A DNA stretch of 25,000 nucleotides from Owenia fusiformis (Eukaryota; Annelida; Polychaeta; Sabellida; Oweniidae): positions 1 to 25,000 of the forward strand of contig CAIIXF020000228.1 in the NCBI GenBank assembly GCA_903813345.2, given 5' to 3'. Below are positions 11,867 to 22,017 of this stretch, piece by piece (position 1 is the first letter of the stretch; the number at the start of each line of letters is the position of its first letter). The position numbers and the translations under genes are program-made. The notes beneath the pieces are model-generated. The model worked only from the letters and a program-made list of their open reading frames with translations. It ran no database searches and was not told the DNA's origin.

Positions 11867-11872
11867 TTTATT
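11867..11872 (-). terminator. Polyadenylation signal AATAAA for rolling stone-like gene
   Basis: The plus strand reads TTTATT, giving a canonical AATAAA on the minus strand 37 bases after the stop codon of the rolling stone-like gene. Confidence 0.6.
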
Positions 11873-11909
11873 CACTATGTTATTGACAATATGTGGATCA
11901 TGTTGATGC

Positions 11910-13665
11910 TCAAAAGTATGGCCTTGAGTGAATTTTTAAATGTAGCCATAGTTTCAGTCTGTGTATACCATAGAAAATAAGTTGTAATATGGGAACCACT
12001 AGAAAAACTAAGATACATAGTACAAGCATAGTGCTACCAGGGTGATTCCAGTCCAGCACACCAGGGTATAGGACATTGTTCTTGTGATCAAACGACCAAT
12101 AGATGGCGCTGAAGATAATATAGATGGCACCGTATATAAGAGGATAGATCAAATGCAGGAGCCTGATCGGATAGCCTGCTATACAGTGTTCTAGGATCAT
12201 GATTATAGAGTTAACTCCATGTAAGTTAAAGTCAAATGGATCGAGGTGGGTTTGGCCTGTTAGGGAGTACAGTGCTGAAAAATATATGGCAGTGACTATT
12301 ATTGCTGCTACTGAACTGTTAGAGAACAGAACCCATGATACCTTCATGTACCATGTGTTACTCTTTGTCACACTTTCGGTATTTTGGCAACCACTAGATG
12401 TCTCTGCTGTTGCGTCATATTGGAAGGCGTAGTTATCAGCGCCATCTTTCGTGTCTATGTGTAAAGACATACTACTGTTGCTTCGATGTCTCTTTATCCA
12501 AATCGAGACTAGATTAACTCCAAATGCCCATATAAGGTGGATCAGGAGTATTGTATAACTCCATATGGTTAGGTATGCGTAACTGGAGTGAATGCCAGAT
12601 CTGCCCTTTGTGATAACCATGAGAGTGATGTACCAACTGGCCACGTAGAGAGGCAAGACAATACGGTAGATGGTAAAGATCACGGGTGGCCATCTCCACT
12701 GAAAATAAAGTAAACATAGTATCATAGTACACCTAACAATGACAACACATTCAAACTCACATAAAAATGCTATGAAAAATACATTTGAATTCATTGAGAT
12801 CTTACTAGCATCAGGATTGTAAAATCATAATTAAAGTACAGTGGTAAGACGAAGGGGATTCGGAGTTGGACGTTTGGATAATGTTAAGATGAGTGGTGAC
12901 TTCTGAATGGTGTATAAATCATTGTTCTCGTGTGATGATGACCTTGTATCCTTCCTGTGCGCTCATTATGTTTATTAACAAACCTAGTAAGGATTTTTAC
13001 ATTTTATCAAGACATATAAACGAACTCCCGTTCCGGCGAGTGTAGGCCTTTCAGCTAGGCACCCATGGGCGGTATGAAGAGTGATATCAAATTGTTAATC
13101 AGCAGTTGTACTAGAAATAAGGGGACTATGAATTTGGTGTTCAAATGGTCTTCGAAAAATAATACCGACCGTTATGATACTAAACTCAAAGTATTGCACA
13201 ATATTCGAGTCAAATAAAGTGAGTGACAACCTTACACTGCCGGTGTAAAAGTAATTGTAGTCCCCCGGAAGCACATCCCCCGAACGCAGGGCTCCAATCA
13301 TCATTCATGCATTACGTTCCTTCCTTCGAGGTACGAGTTCTGGAGGCCTGTGTTCGGAGGATGCCAAAGCATGGTCTTGTGCTTCCAAGATTTAGATATC
13401 CTATGGATTGTGAATCCTAGTGTTTATGGTCTCTATAGGACTGCCATTCCTACCATTTTATATAAATACGATTTTTTGTCAAAGATACCAAGTTCTAAAT
13501 CAATTTGATAAGTTGAAATGTTGAGGTCCCTTTGAATGACATATTTATCATCTGCCATTCTATTACATTAATATACATTACCTGTGCCGAATCAAACGGT
13601 TTCCTAAATGGGTACTGCAGTCCGAACTTTGCAACCCTAAACTCCTCTCTGAAGCTTTCAGTCAT
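11910..13665 (-). CDS. rost: Rolling stone-like multi-pass membrane protein, two exons
   Basis: Exon 1 (13665-13582) encodes 28 residues, MTESFREEFR through FDSAQ. Exon 2 (12698-11910) continues WRWPPVIFTIYR to the stop. The intron has a GTAATG donor and TTTTCAG acceptor, both in phase 0, and the protein is 290 residues. It has about six hydrophobic spans. The block from DPFDFNLHGVNSI through EHCIAGYPIRLLHLIYPLIY to IYW matches the signature of the rolling stone family, as does the FREEF start and SAQ-W junction. Drosophila rolling stone acts in myoblast fusion at the plasma membrane, but most family members are uncharacterised, so the role here is inferred only from kinship. Without the first exon the frame opens with an intronic ATG at 12794, which I reject. 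Confidence 0.87.
12699..13581. other. Intron of the rolling stone-like gene
   Basis: This 883-bp intron separates the 28-codon first exon from the long second exon. I see no second gene, RNA gene or clear repeat in it. The short frames across it lack any recognisable motif. Confidence 0.75.
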
Positions 13666-14461
13666 ATTTATTATTTGTAATCCTCAATACTTAATAATTA
13701 TTAAAAACTAATGAAATTCTGGCTAAAACGAAAGAATGATAGTATTAACTGATCATGTTGATTTAACTCCCTGGGTTTTGGCTAGGTTTTGGTCACATGG
13801 ACACTTGAGCCAGATACTTGTGGCACTTCATATCTTCGATTTACTGCATTTAAAGATTGTAAGTGATTCATATCCCCATGTTTAATGGCAATCCCTTGTT
13901 GTACTTGATTGTAAAACAGTTCAATAAATAGGTTCAGTCAAGAAGTGACACCTTTTATTGAGACAAATATAAGACCTCTTTGATACATGTAAACTGGATT
14001 AACAAGCAGGAATTTATGGCTCCTCAACACAGAATATATTTGTTTCTATACTTCCACAATCACTTTTTGACAAGAATCGAACATATGAACCGATGTTAAC
14101 GGCTGTTTATGGCAATTCTAACAAATTCATAAACTCTCGACCCATTGTAATTGAGATCAGAAACAAAACATGATAATCCGTGGTTAATAGACTAGATGCG
14201 AATAGAAATAATCTTGATTTACATCATTAAAAATTCAGTCAAAGTGATATAATATTTTAAATCTACATGTAAGATACCTAAAAGGTGGCTTTTAAAAGTG
14301 TGTATCAACTTTGAAATTTCCTATGAAAATACAAGTTTAAGGGAACTTTCTAATACTCTCTAGTGCTCTGCCATGCATGTTATCTACCCCGAATTGGCCA
14401 CCTGGTGGTGAAAATGGTAACTACCTACACGCATCTGGGTAATTGAAAATGATTTTCAAAC
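13666..14461. other. Intergenic region upstream of the rolling stone-like gene
   Basis: This AT-rich stretch should include the promoter of the minus-strand rolling stone-like gene near its left end. No coding frame or specific promoter element could be identified. Confidence 0.5.
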
Positions 14462-14855
14462 AAAGGACGATTCTCGGTTTGGAGAACGAAGTTCATCAAT
14501 CTAAATGAGCATTATCCCTGCTTCGGACACATTTGATTTTTTTACATAATATAGATTTGAATGTCTTCTTTTGAATAGTCATAATTTAATTTGGGTAATA
14601 TTTCTAGATTTTTCGCAAAAAAATATTAGCGCAGTACACTGATGAACTATTTTCCCTAAATCGAGACTTGTATTTTATTGAATCGGTCTAATTGAGCGTT
14701 ATCCCTGCTTCAGACCAATTTGTTATTTTTACATCTTGTAGATTTAAATGTCCTCTTTTGAAAATTCATAGTTTAATTTGGGTAATATTTCTATATTTTT
14801 CATGAAAAAAGTTATTAGCCCAGGAGCCTGTTCTCCAAACCGAGAATCGTCCTTT
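14462..14855. mobile_element. MITE with perfect 26-bp terminal inverted repeats
   Basis: The 26 bases at 14462-14487 (beginning aaaggacgattctcggtttg) recur exactly as reverse complement at 14830-14855. Between them two direct copies of a 117-bp unit lie at about 14500-14616 and 14687-14803, both running from tcta(a/t)tgagc to ggtaatatttcta. No transposase is encoded. Perfect terminal repeats with diverged interior copies imply a non-autonomous DNA transposon with an internal duplication. I could not settle a target-site duplication, because both flanks are A/T-rich and similar (ttttcaaa against ttttgaaa). Confidence 0.85.
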
Positions 14856-15578
14856 TGAAAAATTGTCGTGGAAGCATTTCAATAGTTGTATATTACCCAT
14901 AAGAAGATAAATTTACACTCCCTTCCATAAGTTTGGCAACCTTAGCTCCCCCATTGAACTACGTGTTAAAGCCTCTTTACGTTTGAATTTCTATTTACTT
15001 ACCCCGCGACGAGATCATGTATAATATTGATGGAAACGTATCTTGACTTCATTTCCAATACCTCAAAATTTTCTCAATTTTTTCTCAATTACAATAGGTT
15101 GAAAATTGATGATAAATTTAATGATTTTTTTATTTTTTTTTATTCAAGCAAGATCATTTGAAAAATAGCGATATCCCGAGAAATAAAATACTTTTGGCTG
15201 CGAATTCGGCTGTTTTGAAAGACAAAAATACCACTTGTTCTTTCCCCTTGTATATTATCTCAACTAAATTCAAGTTTTACATTGATATATTTAACAATTT
15301 ATTCATTTATATTTCAAAATATAATGCATCAGTTAACAATACGTGATCATGGAAGACATTTGTCTTGTTAGTAACATAATATTGCACGAAATGAATGGGA
15401 CTTTGACTTCGTAAATGAATGTGACTTTCATGACTTTGTCTTTATAATTATAAGTCCATATACATCCCAAAAGCCTTCGAAATCCTTTGGCATTATAACT
15501 CATAGTATACGAATGAGATCCATGACCCCTCTTTAGCTGTTAGATACGACATGTAAATTAACAATATGTTCCATCTGT
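14856..15578. other. Intergenic region and 3' flank of the C7orf57 homologue
   Basis: No gene is visible. A minus-strand AATAAA (TTTATT at 15298-15303) lies about 280 bases after the C7orf57 stop and could be its polyadenylation signal. Short frames in this AT-rich stretch have no features. Confidence 0.45.
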
Positions 15579-17006
15579 TCACGCATGACTTGCAACCTCG
15601 CTAGTCCTGTGAGTATCAGTTCTTCCCTGGACATTTTTAAATCTATTCAGTTTAAACAAGTCTTTTTGTATTTTCTGAGCTTCTAATTCTTGCATTTTCT
15701 TCTCTTGAGCTGCACTGCTTTTTCTTGTTTGTTTTGGTGCCATTGTATTTTGTTTGGATTTACCAGCAGATTTGCTGATTTGTTCACTATATTCAGTGTT
15801 TTTTCTTTCTTCTCTAAAACCCATTTTCTCAAATTGTTCTTTAAGTTTCTGTTGTTCAGCTTGATATGTGTCTACATTGCTTTTCCAGTCTCTTTGATAA
15901 CTGTAGGCTAATATTTTCTGCATGCTCGGTCGTTCTGTTATGTTAGGTAGTGGCCTGGAATAATATAAACACAATTAATAAAGTACAGGTTCGTGCACAA
16001 ATAGCAAACAAGATAAATGTTAAATTGTAAATAAGAAAATAAGAACTTTACTTATGGTATGGTATGGTACTTATTTTTTATAAGAATACCGTAATAATTG
16101 AACTGGATCAATTCTTATTACAGTTGTAATATAATTAATTGCTTAATCTTTTTATTTAGAAGTTGATTGGTACTTACATAGCTTCATATCTAGGTCTGTT
16201 CTTTTCCAATTCAAGTTGGTCCTTGGGGACCCTAGGTTTTTCTTTTGGCTGTTGTTTTGCCATCCGCTGTGGGCGTCTGTCAAGTTTCTCGGTTCTGACA
16301 CCATAACCCTGTTTTTTCAGTTCAGGAATTTTGACGTCCTTCTTTGTTGGATCAACTGTCTCAGATTCATAAATAGATTTAGTGTCCCGAGCATATGGTA
16401 GGCGTTTTGGTCTGTAAGGTAGTGTACCGTCCGTTTCAGGACCATCAGGTTGGTAATGGTCGTGCACCATGTATTCAGGTAGGCTAAACTCCCATCTTCT
16501 GAAAAAGGAAACAATTACAAACTTAACACTTGTCTATATGTTCAAGACACAATCGGTCTTTCAGTCCATGGATCATATGCATTGGTTGTTAGGCTACAGT
16601 AGATACAAGTGATTCACAGAGTCAAATGATCGTGCTCAGATTTAAATAAGGACGATAAGCTTAATAAATTCAATACTTACTCATTCGCTCGAATAGCGTC
16701 ATCTTCTGCTCTGTTATCTTCCAAGTAGAACCAATCTACTCTTGGGTATCCCTGTGGTTCTTTGGGTTTTGGCTTTTGAGATCTCATTTGTAATAAATCT
16801 GGCCTCCCTCCTGCTTTACACATTCTGATGTATTTGGTATCAGTTTCCTTGATCCAGTTTCCCTTTGGCTCTTCTGGTTCACCAACGAGATCACTTAGTC
16901 CTGGAATCTGTGATGCTGGTGGTGCAAAGACTTGCTCATTCGATTGTCTCTTTGCTGGGGCATGATAAAACCATCCATTTTCGCTTTCTTTCTTGTGAAC
17001 TGCCAT
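15579..17006 (-). CDS. C7orf57: C7orf57 homologue, three exons, function unknown
   Basis: Exons are 17006-16681, 16498-16178 and 15954-15579. Donors are GTAAGT, GTAAGT; acceptors are TTTCAG and TTCCAG. Phases match (two bases carried over each time), giving 340 residues. Exon 1 contains GWFYHAPAKR (11-20), APPASQIPGLSDL (28-40) and WIKETDTKYIRMCKAGG (51-67) followed by RPDLL. Exon 2 contains PEYMVHDHYQPDG (116-128). These are the conserved blocks of vertebrate C7orf57 as I remember it. The C-terminal third is Lys/Glu/Gln-rich and likely helical or coiled. There is no signal peptide, membrane span or enzymatic motif. The family has no established biochemical function. It shares a short divergent promoter with the METTL21A-like gene, and that promoter carries an X-box-like motif. 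Confidence 0.9.
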
Positions 17007-17385
17007 TCTTCTGATTCTTGGGTGACAACCTTGTTCTGTTGTGTTGTCAATGTAATACCTCAGTGTTCAATCTGTACTGAAGGCTTCTTATTAGTTAATT
17101 AATTGCTTTACTATTTATTCTCATATATTCACGTGTGATTCTTTCCACTTGCTGCTTAGTACTGATAAATATCAGCAAAGTGAGAGTAAATACTTCCAAT
17201 GTTTATATTTTCTGATCGTTGTCAAGCAACGCAATAACATATCCAATCACGCGATATTATTCGAGACTTCGTTCGCTAATGCGATTTTGGTTTATAAAAT
17301 TTAGCAGTTCTCGTTTAGAAAACAAAAAAATATTTGCAACATGTGAGATTTTCCCACGTTTACACGTTTAAAAACACAAAGCGGG
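17007..17385. promoter_or_regulatory. Divergent promoter between C7orf57 and METTL21A-like genes
   Basis: Only about 380 bp separate the start codons of these head-to-head genes (about 520 bp if METTL21A starts at 17530), so both promoters must lie here or in the adjoining transcribed leaders. No TATA box is obvious at a fixed distance from either gene. The most specific element seen is the X-box-like sequence at 17218-17230. Confidence 0.65.
17218..17230. promoter_or_regulatory. X-box-like RFX binding site
   Basis: The 13 bases gttgtcaagcaac fit the RFX consensus RYYRYY-N(1-3)-RRNRAC on both strands with a 1-base spacer. RFX factors drive ciliary and sperm-flagellum genes across animals. 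The site lies about 210 bp upstream of the C7orf57 ATG and about 160 bp upstream of the first METTL21A ATG. Such short motifs also occur by chance, so function is inferred. Confidence 0.45.
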
Positions 17386-19985
17386 ATGATCTACAAAATA
17401 TACCAGTCGTTATTGTTTCCACTGGTTGCATCACTGACTTTGGATAATGTACTTCATGTTCAGAAAGCACTGAATACTCCTCCCAACGCCAAAAATTTAG
17501 ATCAAAAACAAATTGATTTGGACAAGAAAATGGAATCACTTGCTGTAGTACCATACAACAGTGAAATACTGTCACCATTTCACTTTGATAAGAGACAGTT
17601 TTATCTAGCAGGACAAAACATCGTAATCAAACAGAAGTGGGGACAACTTGGTGTGGCTGCTGTGGTGTGGGATGCAGTAAGTACAACTCTACCGTTAGGC
17701 AACAGACATAAATAGCCTTTGCCTAAATAAGTCATAAACTTACCCAACTTAATTTGCCGACTGATAAATTTGGTGAAATCCCAAAATTCGCCAATTTTAT
17801 GTCTTGGCCGACTTTTTAGAAGTCCCCAGGAAAAGGGGGGGTAGTTATCAGAAAAAACATGCTAATTTTTGAACTAAAATAACAGAGTTCTGCTTTGACC
17901 TTCAGTCAGCTATACTCACAGATACTAGTTTTCTGCATGAAAAAAATCAAAATTCTGCAAAACATTCTGCAAGAAAAAAAGCAAATTCTGCAAGGAGAAA
18001 ATCCAAATTCTGCAATCTATCCTATCCATCGAAAGCGGAAACGGAAGTCACCTACTTTCTAGGTAAGAACTGCGCGTCATTAGCGAACTCGCATTAGCGA
18101 ATTTAAACGTGATAAAATGTTGAATTTCACGGTGAAATCGTACTTGTACTCAATAATGATTGATTGTTGGACATAGACAGACACTCTTCAAATACCCCGC
18201 AAAGGTAGGAGATCGTAAAATATGTAATTTCTGGAAATTCTGGTAATTCCGCGGGATTTTCATGAAAATCAGGGATTCTGCAAAAAATTGAAGTTTTGTC
18301 AAATTCCGTCCACGCCGCCGAATTACGGAATACTAGTATCTATGTATACTACTCCCATGATATATCATTAAATAGGGCAAAGGGGTGTAACATCGACACC
18401 ATTTTTGGGTAATTTCGACATGTGGGATATCTTCGACACCTTATTGTTTCTTTGCTCTCATTTCCGATCTAGGGAGTAGCCATGTTTTTTTCTTGCGTGG
18501 ATGGAGATCTCGCAAGATTTTAATTTTTCTAGAAATCAAACATGGAGGAAAGTGTCGAAATTACCCATTTCTTGTGTTGACATTACCCCACACATCAACG
18601 TTACATCCCTTTGCCCTATAATGTACTAGCTTTTTCAGCCCTCTGAAAATGTGACTGAAAATAGGTAAAAGTTAGGCTTTTGGAAAGGTACTAAACATAA
18701 TCTATTTAATTTTTCAGAAAATGTGCCCAATATATTGCTTGAAATGATAGGAGCTTTGGGAATTTGAATTCATTCCTAGAAAAAGAAAAACTGATTTGAA
18801 AAATGTGAAATTGTACAAAATTAAGAGAGTGTAAAATTAATTTATCTTATTTGTCAAATCAAGGAAATATCAAATCAAAAATAAAAGTTAAATCTTTAGT
18901 TAATTTTAGTTTAGTTTATTTATTTATTTATAGTGGCAGAGTGGTCAGTCTTACAATTCAATTATAAAATATAGAAAATTAATTACAATTTTACCCAGCC
19001 CACCTTGGGCTTATTAACCACTGTTGACAATAGGAAATACAAAATTAATACAGTTCCCAGGATGTTTTCCATTCATAATATTTGTCATCTTCAATTGCTA
19101 AATCATATGAATCTTTTATTGTTATAGGGGGCACCATACACCTTTCAGTGGTGTCTCGCTCCCTTCATCATCTTTGTATTGTTGTATGTATATATATTTA
19201 ATAAATTGAATTGAAATTGAAACTCTTAAATCAAGAACTCAATTGTTATGTTGTTGCAGGCTGTAGTATTGTGTGAGTATCTGGAGAAACATCGCAACAT
19301 GCTGGAAGATAAGACAGTGATAGAGTTAGGTGCTGGGATGGGGCTGGCTGGTATGGTGGCAGGACTCTTAGGTAAGGAATAAGGATGTGACTAACATATA
19401 CAGTTAACCATATCTAAACTGAAGACCTCTGAGTGGAAGTGAAACTACAAGGCTCCAGCTAAGTGTTTATATTGAGAGGTGGTTAGATAAGAGAGGTACT
19501 CAATGCAAAAAATGGAACCCAAAAGTTTTGTGGTGATTACTGATTACCGACTTATGTTCTAATATATACCCTGTATGTATATTTCAGGTGTGGGGAGGAT
19601 AGACATTACAGACAGAGAAATTGTCCTAGATGACCTGCGTCAAAACATCCAGGAAAATGTGCACAATCAAGTCAGTTTAAAAACAATTCAAGTGAAAGCA
19701 TTAGATTGGTCCCATGATTTGGAAAACTTCACTGATCATTATGACTTAGTGATTGGAGCAGACATTGTTTACATTGAAGAAACATTTGAAGACTTACTGA
19801 GGACTATTTCACATCTAGCTCAACCAGAAACTGAAGTTATTCTCGCTTCTAAAATCAGATACAAAAGAGATAAAGATTTTTATAAAATGCTTGGAAAGAC
19901 ATTCAGCTTAGCAAAGGTGCATTATGACAAAGACAAAGATATAGTAATATACAAGGCAAAACTTAGGATACACAAGGAATTATAA
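17386..19985 (+). CDS. METTL21A: METTL21A-like protein-lysine methyltransferase, three exons
   Basis: Exons are 17386-17676, 19260-19371 and 19588-19985, with GTAAGT and GTAAGG donors, TTGCAG and TTTCAG acceptors, and matching phases. It belongs to the seven-beta-strand class I (family 16) methyltransferases. Human METTL21A trimethylates Hsp70-family chaperones on lysine using S-adenosylmethionine. Diagnostic features are LGVAAVVWDA|AVVL at the first junction, motif I ELGAGMGLAGM, the ITDRE acidic loop, and GADIVYIEETF, which includes the DIVY (DxxY) catalytic motif. From ATG 17530 (AAAATGG, strong context; MESLAVVPY) the protein is 218 residues, the human METTL21A length. The frame also opens 48 codons earlier at 17386 and would give 266 residues with a hydrophobic N-terminus. 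I favour 17530 as the family-like start. EEF1AKMT3 or another METTL21 paralogue is less likely. Confidence 0.9.
17950..18025. repeat. Cluster of attctgcaa repeats
   Basis: Four copies of attctgcaa occur within about 75 bp, spaced by A-rich linkers, and a fifth lies near 18275. They are irregularly spaced, so this is a degenerate short-motif cluster within intron 1 and not a clean tandem array. Confidence 0.5.
18373..18619. mobile_element. Small inverted-repeat element (MITE) with TA ends
   Basis: The left end tagggcaaaggggtgtaac recurs as reverse complement at the right end (…gttacatccctttgcccta), with about 21 of 26 terminal bases matching. A second inverted block (gggtaatttcgaca) sits further in on both sides. 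A TA dinucleotide at each edge of GGGCAAAGG fits a Tc1/mariner-type target-site duplication. At about 247 bp with no reading frame, it is non-autonomous. Confidence 0.7.
19100..19222 (+). repeat. Possible retroposon 3' tail
   Basis: The sequence ends in short A/T-rich repeats (aataaattgaattgaaattg) after a gttgtatgtatatatat stretch. This resembles the 3' tails of non-LTR retroposons and their SINEs in invertebrates. No reverse transcriptase remains, and the 5' boundary is not visible. Confidence 0.3.
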
Positions 19986-19994
19986 TTGATTAAC

Positions 19995-20000
19995 ATTAAA
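19995..20000 (+). terminator. Polyadenylation signal ATTAAA for METTL21A-like gene
   Basis: The common variant hexamer ATTAAA lies nine bases after the stop codon. That is very close to the stop, so a site further downstream may be used instead. Confidence 0.3.
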
Positions 20001-20020
20001 ATGGCAAAATTATTTAAGTT

Positions 20021-20060
20021 TACGAGGGTTGTCCCAGAAGTAATTCACTAACCTTTTTTG
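20021..20060. mobile_element. Possible mariner-like terminal sequence, single end
   Basis: The stretch tacgagggttgtcccagaag followed by taattcac resembles terminal inverted repeats of mariner-family transposons. I found no matching reverse complement within the window and no transposase, so it would be a truncated remnant. This rests on remembered resemblance only. Confidence 0.3.
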
Positions 20061-20706
20061 AATATTCTTCAATTCAGCTAAAATTTTGTGTATATTGCAA
20101 TTGAGTGTTATCCATCGTGTTTTCCATCCCAAAGTTTCAGCATCATACGTTATGTTAAGCCTTGAAATGGTTACTACAGCAACGCAGGGGTAAGGATGGG
20201 TGGGGCAGGTACCAATCTTTCTAATCTTGAAAAGCTCTCAAGTGTTATTCAGTTTATATTTCTTTCTTTTAAATGATCAAAATGTTTAGGAAATTGTTAG
20301 ATTTATTCAGAATGATGTTCACCAAGCACAATAATGACATTTAGCACAAAGCCACAGTTCAATCTGTCAATAGTCACAAATGGAAATCCAGTCAGAATTA
20401 ATGTTTTCTTAACAGCTGTACATGTCCTGTATATGTGATGAAATACACGGTTGTCATACAGAATGATTTTGTTTTATATTCTATATCATGGCAGAATAGG
20501 TATATACACTGTAGTGTGATAAGAACCGAAAAACCTAATGAAAACCAAACTGAGGGGGTCAAATTTGAGACTGACAGAGCCCTAATTTCAACCAAACTGG
20601 AATATACAAGTGACTCAGGTGGTGATATCAGATGAGTTTCTTTTATATTTGACAATGCAGGTCGAGACAAGGGTTTTCTGTAGAGATAGCAGCTGTAGTG
20701 ATTTAA
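20061..20706. other. Intergenic region downstream of METTL21A-like gene
   Basis: There is no supported gene. The antisense pair of frames at 20398-20670 lacks domain features and splice partners. Confidence 0.5.
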
Positions 20707-21781
20707 GGAATAAATAATGATACAGTGGCGTAGCCAGGATTTGACAGGAGGGGGTTCAAATATTTTCCGAAAAAAAAATTGGAGCCTCCTAACGGTGAAT
20801 TTGGTGAAAACTTTTCCAAGTTTGCTTAATCTCTTCCAAAGGTTAAATTTTGGTTCTATATTATTAATTTTATATTTTTTTCGCTAAAATATATAAACGT
20901 TTACCACAAAGTCCAAATTATCATAAGTTTAACCATGCCAAACAATTGCAAAAGCAAAAACATAGGTGAAATATTCCGACTTTTGACCAATTTCGCTCAT
21001 TTAGAACATTTAAAGGCATATTTTCAAAAATGTAGAACGTTTTTTCAACAGAGGCCTATTTAAATCCAAGTTTTATGTTTAAAAATAGATCTGCATGATG
21101 GATTTTTTTGCAATTTTGAAAAGAAGACCACTTAATTTTCTAGTTATTCTTACATTGTAAAGAAAAATTAACACTCAATTATTAATCTGGATACACTTAA
21201 GCACCTTTTGTGCAAAAATGAATGAAAGATTTAGACCAGGTTTGGAATGAGTTATGTTCATCTGAAAAAAGCACTTGGTCATCAAAATTGTACAGAAAGT
21301 ACAGTCTGACCGTAACCACTTTCTGGAATTTGGTCAGAAAAATAAATAGCTCAAGGCCATAACAGACCACAAACTTACTGAAGATATTAGACATAGAACC
21401 CCCTCCCAAATCTAATTCTAAACTCGTAGTCTTTTTTACTCAAGATAAAGTTTTAAATCTCACATATTTCCATCTTTACATGTACCTCAAATATCTTAGG
21501 TAATCAAAAAATTAACTCAAATCTTGGCGGTTTCGTATAATTGCCAGATAGGGTGGGTTCGAGTTTTTTTAGGCAAGATTTTTTTTGGGGGGGGCGTTCA
21601 CACTCTCTAAACCTCCTCTCCCTACGGCCCTGATGATAGGCCATTCAATATGGTGAAATTTAGTACAGGTTGGACAGAATGTCATTAAAAGAATGAACCA
21701 AAGCTGAGTGTATTTGTCCTGACATTCTGTCCAACGAGTGTAGAATTTCACCATATTGAATGGCCTATCATTATTTATTCC
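20707..21781. mobile_element. Hairpin element interrupted by a later insertion
   Basis: When the 910-bp insertion at 20723-21632 and one ATGATA copy are set aside, 20707-20722 joins 21639 onward to form a 159-bp hairpin. Its left arm, starting ggaataaataatgata and then ggccattcaatatggtgaaa, matches the right arm at 21744-21781 exactly over 38 bases. The arms continue with small mismatches to ttggacagaatgtca against tgacattctgtccaa around a loop of about 35 bases. It is a short non-autonomous foldback element with no coding capacity. Confidence 0.8.
20723..21632. mobile_element. 910-bp non-autonomous DNA transposon with 6-bp target duplication
   Basis: The left end cagtggcgtagccagg and the right end, read as reverse complement cagggccgtagggag, form short imperfect terminal inverted repeats. 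Each end is directly flanked by ATGATA (20717-20722 and 21633-21638). The subterminal regions are G-rich on the left (ggaggggg) and complementary on the right. No intact transposase is present. Terminal CAG(T/G)G(G/C)CGTAGC ends recur in invertebrate cut-and-paste elements and are often hAT-like, but the 6-bp duplication is short for hAT, so I leave the superfamily open. Confidence 0.78.
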
Positions 21782-22017
21782 GATTCAAACATAAAAATGA
21801 AAACATTGGTCAGAGAATTAGGGTCCATAAAATAACCAAACTTGCTGTTATTTTCGCCATTCGTAGGTGTGACGTCACAATATGTAGATACCTGGATGAT
21901 TGATTAGAGCATGTACAAAGCTGTACTATGCTGCATTCTGATTGGTTGGAGAAATTCTATTAGAGCATGGTCATGTTTGAATAAGATATCAAGAACATAT
22001 TATGTTAATTTTTTTAG
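21782..22017. other. Short intergenic gap with a CRE-like palindrome
   Basis: TGACGTCA, a full cAMP-response-element palindrome, lies at 21870-21877, and an inverted CCAAT (attgg) lies near 21945. The 11-mer attagagcatg occurs twice (about 21903 and 21959). No gene start is visible nearby, so these may be chance or part of an old repeat. Confidence 0.3.

Larger units (their letters stand above)
17677..19259. other. METTL21A intron 1, rich in transposon debris
   Basis: This 1583-bp intron holds a TA-flanked inverted-repeat element (18373-18619), a cluster of attctgcaa motifs (about 17950-18025) and a possible retroposon tail ending near 19222. An agatactagt sequence near 17920 recurs as reverse complement near 18332 and may mark another decayed element. 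There is no coding sequence. Confidence 0.6.

Noticed and set aside
12199-12432. Plus-strand frame inside the rolling stone-like gene
   Set aside because: Antisense shadow of a well-supported minus-strand exon.
12699-12794. Upstream part of the minus-strand frame starting at 12794
   Set aside because: A TTTTCAG acceptor at 12699 and a phase-matched first exon at 13665-13582 give a better match to the family.
21870-21877. TGACGTCA as a functional CRE
   Set aside because: No promoter or gene start is nearby; an 8-base palindrome can arise by chance or within a repeat.
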